From contig URVK01000074.1 of NCBI GenBank assembly GCA_900551305.1, positions 1-7,355 of the forward strand: 7,355 nucleotides of DNA. Direction: 5' to 3'. The position numbers were made by a program, and so were the translations under genes. This document shows, in pieces, positions 1-5,237 of the stretch. The notes beneath the pieces are model-generated. The model saw only the letters and a list, made by a program, of their open reading frames with translations. It made no database searches and was not told the origin of the DNA. Each line of letters opens with the position of its first letter. The first letter of the stretch is position 1. This stretch comes from an uncultured Collinsella sp. (GTDB lineage Bacteria > Actinomycetota > Coriobacteriia > Coriobacteriales > Coriobacteriaceae).

Positions 1-267
1 TAGGTGCGCAGCCGCTTGCTCGGCGGAGCGACCGCGCGTCTGGTCGGAAAGGATGGCGTTGTCCTTGAGCAGCTTGACGGCAAAGACCTCGCCGCTCGTG
101 TTGGTCGCGCGCAGCACGTGCCCGATGTTGCCGTTGTTGCGGTGGGCCGTCTGGAGAATAAGCGTCATAAACCGACGCTTGGCGTCGTCCTCGGCGCTGG
201 GGTCGACCGCCACGGCGGTATCGAACGTATCGAGACGGATGAGTTTATTGCCGTCGACGATATCCAT
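1..267 (-). CDS. Eukaryotic-like Ser/Thr protein kinase, N-terminal part (runs off the left edge)
   Basis: The minus-strand frame starts at ATG 267-265 and stays open to base 1, giving 89 codons with the C-terminus outside the window. A GGGAG ribosome site lies seven bases upstream of the ATG, which supports this start. Residues 44-65 resemble the N-lobe of a Hanks-type kinase: a glycine-loop-like stretch NGNIGHVLRA (G46, G49, V51), then TSGEVFAVKLLK, in which K65 matches the ATP-binding lysine of the VAIK motif. The first loop glycine is replaced by N44. About 40 residues precede the loop, longer than the usual lead-in. The catalytic HRD and DFG motifs and any membrane or sensor domain would lie outside the window, so activity cannot be judged. 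It sits 96 bases downstream of the FHA gene on the same strand, an arrangement typical of kinase and phosphopeptide-reader pairs. The kinase fold is likely; the substrate is unknown. Confidence 0.75.
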   Translation of the reverse strand, partial: MDIVDGNKLIRLDTFDTAVAVDPSAEDDAKRRFMTLILQTAHRNNGNIGHVLRATNTSGEVFAVKLLKDNAILSDQTRGRSAEQAAAHL

Positions 268-363
268 GAGAATACTCCCGTCAATACGAATAAAGCTAGG
301 TCATCAAGACGAGGAGAGCGAAAGGGAAGCGATTTGACCCGTCATGATAGATATTGCCAGTGG
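268..363. other. Short gap between the FHA gene and the kinase gene
   Basis: These 96 bases separate the FHA stop codon from the kinase start. No clear terminator hairpin or strong promoter was seen. The only evident signal is the kinase ribosome site (GGGAG, about seven bases before its ATG). Co-transcription of the two genes is the simplest reading. Confidence 0.4.
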
Positions 364-768
364 TTATTTAGCCAAGGATACGACAAGGAAGGAAGTGTCC
401 GTTCCCAGCTGAAGAATGTCACCATTTGCAATGATTGCGGAGGGAGAGGCCTCTGAAATCCCTCGTTTGCTTCGGGGCATTTCGAGCGTCCGCTCTTTTC
501 CGTTCGATCCGCTGATGAGAATCGTCCCGTTTGTAGAATGAAGCCCCCTTGCGTACCAGGTGCCGTTTTCGAGCCAGATATGAAGATGCCGGCGTGACAC
601 CGAGCTTCCAACATCGGTGATATCGGAGGGGGCGTAGCCGATGGAGCCGATGACTGTCCCTTCGGGCTCAATGGACAGGGGATGAATTGGGGGGACGACT
701 GAGCTGCCGATTAAGCGAATTAACCCCAGTTGGGTGTGATCGGGCTTGTGGGGGGGACTCGCTTCGGT
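364..768 (-). CDS. FHA domain, C-terminal part of a frameshifted gene
   Basis: This minus-strand reading frame is open from just after a stop at 771-769 to the TAA at 366-364. It encodes a forkhead-associated domain, the fold that binds phosphothreonine peptides. Visible landmarks are a first strand around LIRLIG, the turn TVIGSIGYAPSDI, the signature VSRRHLHIW, and HSTNGTILI with the conserved Asn-Gly, ending GDILQLGTDTSFLVVSLAK. The residue normally Arg in the Gly-Arg turn is Ser (VIGS), which could weaken phosphopeptide binding. The frame has no ATG, and its only plausible start (GTG at 600) would cut away the first half of the domain. The part upstream of that GTG therefore probably belongs to the protein encoded at 720-1298 through a -1 frame change at the C run. 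Two TTA leucine codons occur here, a codon I did not notice in the chaperone genes. Confidence 0.75.
   Translation of the reverse strand, partial: TEASPPHKPDHTQLGLIRLIGSSVVPPIHPLSIEPEGTVIGSIGYAPSDITDVGSSVSRRHLHIWLENGTWYARGLHSTNGTILISGSNGKERTLEMPRSKRGISEASPSAIIANGDILQLGTDTSFLVVSLAK
707..756 (-). other. C7 slip site with possible downstream stem: the frame-change point in the FHA gene
   Basis: On the minus strand seven C (756-750) are read as GTC CCC CCC ACA, so the run has the register of a bacterial -1 slippery heptamer, C CCC CCC. After six spacer bases (749-744) a weak two-part stem can be drawn: CCGAT (743-739) with ATCGG (711-707), enclosing ACCC (735-732) with GGGT (726-723). Slipping back one base, or an extra C, continues straight into the FHA frame. 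The stems are short, so a programmed shift is only a possibility. Indel mutation, phase variation by tract length, or a homopolymer miscall in the assembly explain the same observation. Confidence 0.4.
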
Positions 769-1298
769 TTATCCGCGCGCGTCAGTTGTGTCTTTAAAGA
801 GACAGCAAGGCTCGTGTTGGCAAACATCTCGGTGCTCTTAACGGCAGCCGAGGCGTTTTGCAGGCAGCCGCACGCAATGAAGAGGTGCAGATATAAGATG
901 TCGCGGTCCAGCTCTGATTTGAGCGTCCCGTTATTAATTCTGTGCAGTGTGTTGGCATAGACGCTTGCGTCCTCGCCGATGCAGGTTAGAGCTTCTTGCA
1001 TGTTAAGTGCCGCCGGCCCCGCATAGTGCGCGGACACGAGACGGCGCGCATTTGCCCCGCCTAAATTCGAGATGATTTTCGAAAACAACGTCTGAGTGCT
1101 AATGCCAAAGTTAGAAAACTCGGCGGGATCGATGGAGCCCGGCGCGGCGTTTGTAATCTTTCGCGAAAGAAACGGACGATTGGAGACATGGCTGAACAGA
1201 TCAGACTTGCTCGAAATGAGAATCGAGGCGGCGGCGCAGTTGGTGATGCCGCCGAAGCTTCGCAGGTCTCCGTACATCTCTGAACTTGGCGTACGCAT
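720..1298 (-). CDS. N-terminal portion of the FHA-domain protein, family not recognised
   Basis: This 192-codon frame ends at a TAA (722-720) shortly after the C run. I do not recognise a domain. It is a soluble-looking, Ala/Ser/Leu-rich segment with likely helices around residues 90-170 and no convincing membrane span. The start is ATG 1298-1296; an in-frame TAA lies seven codons upstream. The only strong ribosome site, GGAGGAG at 1306-1300, is unusually close (three bases between GGAGG and ATG), and the next in-frame ATG (codon 8, at 1277) would be too far from it. A -1 shift at the C run would join this frame to the FHA frame at 364-768 and give one protein of about 311 residues (936 bases from 1298 to 364 once a base is re-read). 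Without the shift, a protein lacking FHA is made. The gene is transcribed away from the chaperone operon, probably together with the kinase. Confidence 0.6.
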   Translation of the reverse strand: MRTPSSEMYGDLRSFGGITNCAAASILISSKSDLFSHVSNRPFLSRKITNAAPGSIDPAEFSNFGISTQTLFSKIISNLGGANARRLVSAHYAGPAALNMQEALTCIGEDASVYANTLHRINNGTLKSELDRDILYLHLFIACGCLQNASAAVKSTEMFANTSLAVSLKTQLTRADKPKRVPPTSPITPNWG

Positions 1299-1436
1299 GC
1301 TCCTCCGTTCCCGTCGTTAGCCTGACGAGCTTTTAAAATGTGCGCGTTAATTGCCGGACGTAGTCCAACTCGTAAGGAATGGGCTGGCGGGTGCATTCAA
1401 CGTTCAGCGCAATGACACAGATGGTACGAATCGAAC

Positions 1437-1500
1437 AATGGTCGCGCGAATAGCGGACAGGGTGTCCCGACCGCCGTTCGCGTAACCTTTTGCGACCATT
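1437..1500. repeat. Nested inverted repeats, potential structured element
   Basis: Three inverted repeats are nested. The outer 9-bp arms AATGGTCGC (1437-1445) and GCGACCATT (1492-1500) match perfectly. The middle 6-bp arms are CGCGAA (1445-1450) and TTCGCG (1477-1482), sharing base 1445 with the outer arm. The inner 5-bp hairpin is GGACA (1455-1459), loop GGG, TGTCC (1463-1467). In RNA the whole could fold as one long interrupted stem. It lacks a T-tract directly after the outer arm, so it is not a standard terminator. It could be a leader structure, a small RNA or a protein-binding array. Confidence 0.5.
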
Positions 1501-1505
1501 TTAGA

Positions 1506-1517
1506 TGTTGCGCAACA
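1506..1517. promoter_or_regulatory. Perfect 12-bp palindrome, candidate operator
   Basis: TGTTGCGCAACA is a perfect dyad 61 bases before the first plus-strand gene. Related half-sites flank it: TTGCGA at 1490-1495 and its inverse TCGCAA at 1522-1527. The position, just upstream of the best -10-like hexamer at 1541-1546, fits a regulator site. No regulator is encoded in the window, so its ligand protein is unknown. Confidence 0.35.
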
Positions 1518-1540
1518 CTTCTCGCAATTTCAGCGATAGA

Positions 1541-1546
1541 AATAAT
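1541..1546 (+). promoter_or_regulatory. Possible -10 element for the plus-strand operon
   Basis: AATAAT matches the TATAAT consensus at five of six positions and lies 31 bases before the first ATG. That would place the transcript start near 1553 with a leader of about 25 bases. No good TTGACA-like box lies 16 to 18 bases upstream, so the call is weak. Confidence 0.25.
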
Positions 1547-1577
1547 ACGAAAGTTCACCAGCTGAAAGGAAAGAGTT

Positions 1578-2201
1578 ATGGCGCTTTATGACGAAGCTCG
1601 GACCATACCTTATGACACCTTTGACTATAAAGCGGAGTGCGATGCGTACGATAGGGCGTCCTCGGACTGGGACAAGTTTATGCAGGCCGCCGCTCTTGCG
1701 AAGTTTGCTAGCCGCAATGGTGACCGAGGCGGCGAGGAAGATTGGCTTTTGCGCGCACTGTGCTGGGTCGATTGCGGATCGGCCTATTACAGTGAGGTAG
1801 CTTACGCGCTTGCCGATCACTGCGATAGGTATGGCGTCTATATTAGCCGCTGTATGGGGGACGACGATGTGCCCACCCGCATGGACGGCAGGCTTTGGAG
1901 AAAGGTTGCTAGGGGAGAAAGCCTTAGCGATGACTCTTCAACGGACTCGCAGGATGGTTCCGGTCCCTCTGCCGAGGCCGCGGCTCAGGTTGGCGCGGCG
2001 GCTTCGAAGGGCCTGATCGACGAGGTTGGCTGGGGCACCGTTATCCTGCTGCCCTTTGGCGTCTTTATGATTGGCAAGTTCATCCTCGATACCTACGGCG
2101 ATATCATCTTTGGCTTCCTGAAGACTGCGGGCATCGTAGTTGCCGTCATCGCGGCGTTTTTTGTCATTACAAAGTTCATTCTTCCAAGATTTCGTGGTTA
2201 A
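1578..2201 (+). CDS. Unknown protein with soluble N-terminus and two C-terminal membrane segments
   Basis: This is the first gene of the plus-strand set, 207 aa, with AAAGGA seven bases before its ATG. I do not recognise the family. Residues 1-115 are soluble, rich in Asp, Tyr, Trp and Ala and predicted helical (for example WDKFMQAAALAKFA and YYSEVAYALADHC), which could be a small helical-repeat binding module. Residues 116-145 are a Ser/Asp/Ala-rich linker. Two hydrophobic segments follow at about 150-170 and 176-202, ending in the basic tail PRFRG. There is no signal peptide, so the N-terminal domain probably faces the cytoplasm with the C-terminus anchored in the membrane. A double stop (TAA TAG) ends the gene 23 bases before the zinc-ribbon gene. 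The layout suggests a membrane partner of the GTPase and chaperone proteins encoded downstream, which is inference. Confidence 0.85.
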   Translation: MALYDEARTIPYDTFDYKAECDAYDRASSDWDKFMQAAALAKFASRNGDRGGEEDWLLRALCWVDCGSAYYSEVAYALADHCDRYGVYISRCMGDDDVPTRMDGRLWRKVARGESLSDDSSTDSQDGSGPSAEAAAQVGAAASKGLIDEVGWGTVILLPFGVFMIGKFILDTYGDIIFGFLKTAGIVVAVIAAFFVITKFILPRFRG

Positions 2202-2224
2202 TAGCGAACGTGTAAGGAGTTCAC

Positions 2225-2659
2225 ATGCAATGTGTGGCTTGCGGAAAAACAATTCCCGATAGCATGGCTTTTTGCCCTTATTGCGGAGCCGCTCAGACGG
2301 GAGGTGCGTCTGGCGCGACGAGCTCGTCGGCGGATTCCGGAACGGGGTCGTCTTCTGATTCTGGTTCTGATTCGTCATCCGGGGCTAGCGCGACGACGTC
2401 CTCCGGTCCTGCTCCTACCCCCGCGCCCAGCCCCACGCCTGGTGCTGGAACGGCTTCGGGCTCCTCTGCAGGCGGAAGCGCCGCTGCTTCTGCACCCGTC
2501 GCACCGACGCAGTACGAGTCAGACAAGCGCCTGGGACAAATAGCCTGCGTCCTTTCTGCCGTTGCTTTGGTTCTCGTAATCGCTGGCCTTCAGAAGGCAT
2601 ACATCGGTCTCGGCGTAATCATCGCTGCTTACTTGCTGATCAACATTTTTAGGAAGTAG
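2225..2659 (+). CDS. Zinc-ribbon membrane protein
   Basis: This 144-aa protein starts with a four-cysteine zinc ribbon, CVAC (C3, C6) and CPYC (C17, C20), of the short N-terminal type common in bacterial membrane proteins. Residues 25-95 are a low-complexity Ser/Gly/Ala/Asp stretch followed by a Pro/Thr/Ala segment, probably a flexible disordered tether. Two hydrophobic segments at about 103-121 and 125-142 end in FRK. The expected topology is a cytoplasmic ribbon on a long tether to a membrane hairpin. AAGGAG lies five bases before the ATG. The ribbon may bind a protein or nucleic-acid partner; none is evident. It shares the combination of Cys-rich module and membrane hairpin with the GTPase encoded two genes downstream, which hints that they meet at the same membrane site. 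Confidence 0.88.
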   Translation: MQCVACGKTIPDSMAFCPYCGAAQTGGASGATSSSADSGTGSSSDSGSDSSSGASATTSSGPAPTPAPSPTPGAGTASGSSAGGSAAASAPVAPTQYESDKRLGQIACVLSAVALVLVIAGLQKAYIGLGVIIAAYLLINIFRK

Positions 2660-2671
2660 GAGGAGACAAAC

Positions 2672-2866
2672 ATGGCGTTATTTGGAATTATTGCCGTCGG
2701 ATTTGCTCTTATTGTCGTCTACGCGATCGTGAGGGCTTTTCAAGCCCAGATCACCTTTGTTCTTGGCGCTATTGTTTTGAGCTTCTGCGCGTATGGCGTT
2801 TTCAAGGCTTTTAAGAATTACGCGGCTGCATTTAAGAAAAATGCGATTGATTCGAACAGGAGCTAG
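2672..2866 (+). CDS. Small two-span membrane protein
   Basis: This 64-aa protein consists almost entirely of two hydrophobic segments (about residues 3-20 and 26-44), followed by a basic tail with K45, K48, K55 and K56 that should be cytoplasmic by the positive-inside rule. A very strong AGGAGG site overlaps the stop codon of the preceding gene (2657-2659), so the two are probably translationally coupled. No catalytic motif is visible and I do not recognise a family. It may be a subunit or stabiliser of a membrane complex with its neighbours. Reality as a gene is supported by the ribosome site and the packing: it lies 12 bases after one gene and 5 bases before the next. Confidence 0.82.
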   Translation: MALFGIIAVGFALIVVYAIVRAFQAQITFVLGAIVLSFCAYGVFKAFKNYAAAFKKNAIDSNRS

Positions 2867-2871
2867 CGATT

Positions 2872-4386
2872 ATGGCATTGACTGACGAGCGCTATAACCA
2901 GACGGCTGCTCTTTTGCCGCCCGAGCCTTCTCGTGCTGAGTACTGGCTCGATAAGGGTTTCTCTGATCTTGGAGCGACGATTCGAGAGGCGATCGTCCTT
3001 AACAGGGTTACGCGCGGGGAATTAATTACTGAGCTCTACAACGGCGGCTTTATCCACAAGGTCCTGTGGGGCATCTGCTTCCTCTCGTTTCTTGTTGCGG
3101 GCGTTGCGGGAACGGTAATCTTTGCATTCATCCATTCGGCCGTCATCATGGTCGTAATGGTGCTCGTTTATATCCTCTTTGGTCTCTCGCGCGCATTGGA
3201 TGCTTGGTATCGTAAAACGCGCAAGATGGAGTTTGTCTGCGAGCAGTGCAAGCATGTTTGGCCGACCCCTGGGTATGTTTGCCCCAAGTGCGGCAAGGTT
3301 CATTCCTACCTTCGTCCCAACACGTTTGGCTTCTATACGCATGTGTGCGAGTGCGGCCAAAAGCTCCCGTGCACCTTCTTTGCGTCTGCTAAGGGGCCTG
3401 ATGGATCGACCATCCATCGCTCTGACTTGGAGCAGTGCTGTCCTAATCCCAATTGCGCCCATTCGATCGCTTCGGGTGAGGCCAGGACGATGTCTATTCC
3501 CGTTGTTGGTGGCCGTTCGGTAGGAAAGACCTCCTACATTGCGGCACTTGCCCACGACCTTGTGCTCGACCGCGCAGCCAAGGAGGGCTATGACACCGAT
3601 TTTCTCGATGATGACAAGCGAGGGCTCTTCTCCGAGCTCGAGAAGATTTATCAATCGGGCGATGCGAGCATGACGAGTGAGGACTCCGACGTCAAGCGCG
3701 CCTCTGCATTCTCGCTGAGCGTCTTTGTCCGCAAGGACGGGCTCGATCCCGACCGTCTAATCCATCTCTACGACGTCGCCGGTGAGACCTTCCTTAATAA
3801 CGACGAGCACGAGGACCAGCTTCAGTACGCATATGCCGAGGGTGCCGTGCTGCTTGTGGATCCCATGAGCATCCCGGATTTGGCAAGCGAGCTCGAGGAA
3901 GGGCTTTCGGCAACGGATGCCGCCGTTTCTGGCCGTTCGAACCCCGACGACGTCTTGGCTTCCTTGATTGAGAAAGTCAAAAGTGTTGCCAAGCCAGATC
4001 GTCAGGGCAGATTCACCATGCCCCTTGCCGTGGTGCTCAGCAAGGCGGATCTTCCGGGCTTGGATGAAAAAATCGGACAGGCCGCCTGCGATGCGTATCT
4101 TGCTGCAAATCCCGAGTGTCCTGCCGCCGACGCGCAGGATGCCGTGCTCCGCGATTTCCTGCTCGAATATGGCATGGGCAACTTCTTGACGTCGCTTAAG
4201 GCGAGCTTCCGCTCGTATCGCTTCTTTGCAGCCGCCGGCGCTTACGATCCCAGGGGCGTTGTCGAGCCGTTTGCATGGATTGCGGGCCAGGCAGACCCGA
4301 CGTTTGCCACGGCGATTTCCCTCCCCGTTGAGAACGCTGTTTCTTATGCCCAGCAGCTCGAGATCGATCGAAGGAAGAAGAGGTAG
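2872..4386 (+). CDS. Membrane-anchored zinc-ribbon P-loop GTPase-like protein
   Basis: The 504-aa protein has a multipart layout. Residues 1-60 are soluble. Two membrane spans lie at about 62-84 and 86-106. Cys-rich, probably zinc-binding modules follow: C123/C126 with C137/C140 (CEQC and CPKC), then C159, C161, C167 and C189, C190, C195. The C-terminal half is a P-loop NTPase of the GTPase type: Walker A GGRSVGKTS (G213 to S221), a switch-II-like LYDVAGE (D301, G304), and SKAD (390-393), matching the NKxD guanine-recognition motif with Ser in place of Asn. The spacing suggests a TRAFAC-like GTPase related to those in bacterial multidomain signalling and conflict systems, but subfamily assignment needs a profile search. 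The start ATG follows AGGAG (2858-2862), which lies inside the last codons of the preceding gene. It probably acts as a nucleotide-dependent switch at the membrane. Confidence 0.88.
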   Translation: MALTDERYNQTAALLPPEPSRAEYWLDKGFSDLGATIREAIVLNRVTRGELITELYNGGFIHKVLWGICFLSFLVAGVAGTVIFAFIHSAVIMVVMVLVYILFGLSRALDAWYRKTRKMEFVCEQCKHVWPTPGYVCPKCGKVHSYLRPNTFGFYTHVCECGQKLPCTFFASAKGPDGSTIHRSDLEQCCPNPNCAHSIASGEARTMSIPVVGGRSVGKTSYIAALAHDLVLDRAAKEGYDTDFLDDDKRGLFSELEKIYQSGDASMTSEDSDVKRASAFSLSVFVRKDGLDPDRLIHLYDVAGETFLNNDEHEDQLQYAYAEGAVLLVDPMSIPDLASELEEGLSATDAAVSGRSNPDDVLASLIEKVKSVAKPDRQGRFTMPLAVVLSKADLPGLDEKIGQAACDAYLAANPECPAADAQDAVLRDFLLEYGMGNFLTSLKASFRSYRFFAAAGAYDPRGVVEPFAWIAGQADPTFATAISLPVENAVSYAQQLEIDRRKKR

Positions 4387-4392
4387 ACGCAC

Positions 4393-5181
4393 ATGACTGA
4401 CGATGTTTTTGTTCCCTCGTTTGAGGACGTCGCGCCCGAAGAACCTGTATGCGATGAGGTAGGGTGCGCAAGCGAACCCGTTGAGACTGCTGAGCCTGCT
4501 GCGGAGTCGGCCGAGCCCGTTGAGACTGAGACGTCTGCCACCGACGACACAGCCGTCGAGGAGGGGGAGTGCGATTGCGACGCGAATGCCACTGCTGATG
4601 TCGAAGTTAGCGAGCCGACTCCCGTTATGCCTGCCGAGGAGCTGGCGCGTCGTCTCGATGCATTGGATGAGGGTATTACTCAGCTAACGGGGCTCTTTCG
4701 CCAGAAAATCGATCGCACCACCTTTGAGGAGGAAGTGCTCAAGAACAACAGTGCGGAAATTGAGCGCTATCGCTCCGGTGTGTACGAGAAGATCACCACG
4801 CCCCTGCTTAAGCGCGTGACGTCGGTGGTCGACGCCATGAACAAGACGCTGGCCTATCTTGGCACCGTTGAGGGGGATGCGGCTCAGCAGCAGGCGGAGG
4901 ATCTTTCCGTCTATCGCGACATGCTCGTTGAGGTCCTTTGCGATTTCGGCGTCAACTCGTTTGCGCCTGAACCGGGAGATCGATTTGAGAGTGGCCGTCA
5001 TATGCTGGCTATGCCACGCACCTTGACGGGCGACTCTGAAAAGCGCGGCGTCATTATCGAGGTCCTGTCGCCGGGCTATGAGCTTTCGGGGTCTGTTCTC
5101 GATCCGGCGTTTGTCCGTGCGTATACGTATAAAAAGGGCTACGTCGAGCCCGAGCAGCAATTAGACAAAGACGACGAGTAG
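4393..5181 (+). CDS. Divergent GrpE-like nucleotide-exchange factor
   Basis: GrpE proteins release ADP from Hsp70 and so reset its substrate-binding cycle. This 262-aa protein has the GrpE layout: a long helical region (about 80-180) and a C-terminal beta domain. The match is clearest at GVNSFAPEPGDRFESGRH (about 186-203) and RGVIIEVLSPGYELSG followed by VLDPAFVRAY, corresponding to the GrpE segment with a conserved Gly-Tyr (G228, Y229) before the last strand. Residues 1-78 are an acidic, probably disordered extension containing C20, C25, C60 and C62. Canonical GrpE is nearer 200 aa, so the extension explains most of the added length. It starts six bases after the GTPase stop and lies directly upstream of two Hsp70-family genes, consistent with a dedicated exchange factor for them. 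I give no gene symbol because it is unlikely to be the housekeeping grpE. Confidence 0.82.
   Translation: MTDDVFVPSFEDVAPEEPVCDEVGCASEPVETAEPAAESAEPVETETSATDDTAVEEGECDCDANATADVEVSEPTPVMPAEELARRLDALDEGITQLTGLFRQKIDRTTFEEEVLKNNSAEIERYRSGVYEKITTPLLKRVTSVVDAMNKTLAYLGTVEGDAAQQQAEDLSVYRDMLVEVLCDFGVNSFAPEPGDRFESGRHMLAMPRTLTGDSEKRGVIIEVLSPGYELSGSVLDPAFVRAYTYKKGYVEPEQQLDKDDE
4477..4528 (+). repeat. Short direct repeat in the acidic N-terminus of the GrpE-like gene
   Basis: CCCGTTGAGACTG occurs at 4477-4489 and again at 4516-4528, 39 bases (13 codons) apart in the same frame, giving a repeated EPVET motif. It probably reflects local duplication in a disordered acidic region and has no evident regulatory role. 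Confidence 0.5.
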
Positions 5182-5237
5182 GCAAGGAACCTAATCGTCT
5201 CATTCGGTTTAGTCACCATTAAAGGAAGGAAATAATC

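Larger units (their letters stand above)
1299..1577. promoter_or_regulatory. Divergent intergenic control region
   Basis: This 279-base stretch separates the two divergent gene sets and must hold the promoters of at least the plus-strand operon and probably of the FHA-kinase genes. No open frame here looks coding. It contains nested inverted repeats (1437-1500), a perfect palindrome (1506-1517), several TTGCG half-sites and a small GGAC-TAC-GTCC hairpin near 1360-1370. No promoter with both good boxes stands out on either strand. For the plus strand, AATAAT at 1541-1546 is the best -10-like hexamer, without a recognisable -35 box at the usual spacing, which would fit an activator-dependent or alternative-sigma promoter. 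Confidence 0.5.

Noticed and set aside
4..456. 150-codon plus-strand frame at the left edge
   Set aside because: It overlaps the kinase start and the end of the FHA frame on the other strand, both with recognisable motifs. It has no domain of its own.
1061..1396. 111-codon minus-strand frame overlapping the start of the FHA gene
   Set aside because: It has an Arg/Ser/Pro-rich shadow composition. The neighbouring frame starting at 1298 has the ribosome site and leads to the FHA domain.
1420..1450. tRNA T-arm-like sequence (TTCGATTC on the minus strand)
   Set aside because: The flanking bases do not form a T-stem, and no acceptor or anticodon arm can be drawn.
2300..2420. Serine/aspartate-rich repeat as a possible tandem-repeat element in the zinc-ribbon gene
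   Set aside because: The bases do not form a regular repeat unit; this is protein low complexity with mixed codons.
3757..4392. 211-codon minus-strand frame opposite the GTPase gene
   Set aside because: It mirrors the codon periodicity of the sense gene, which carries clear P-loop and switch motifs.
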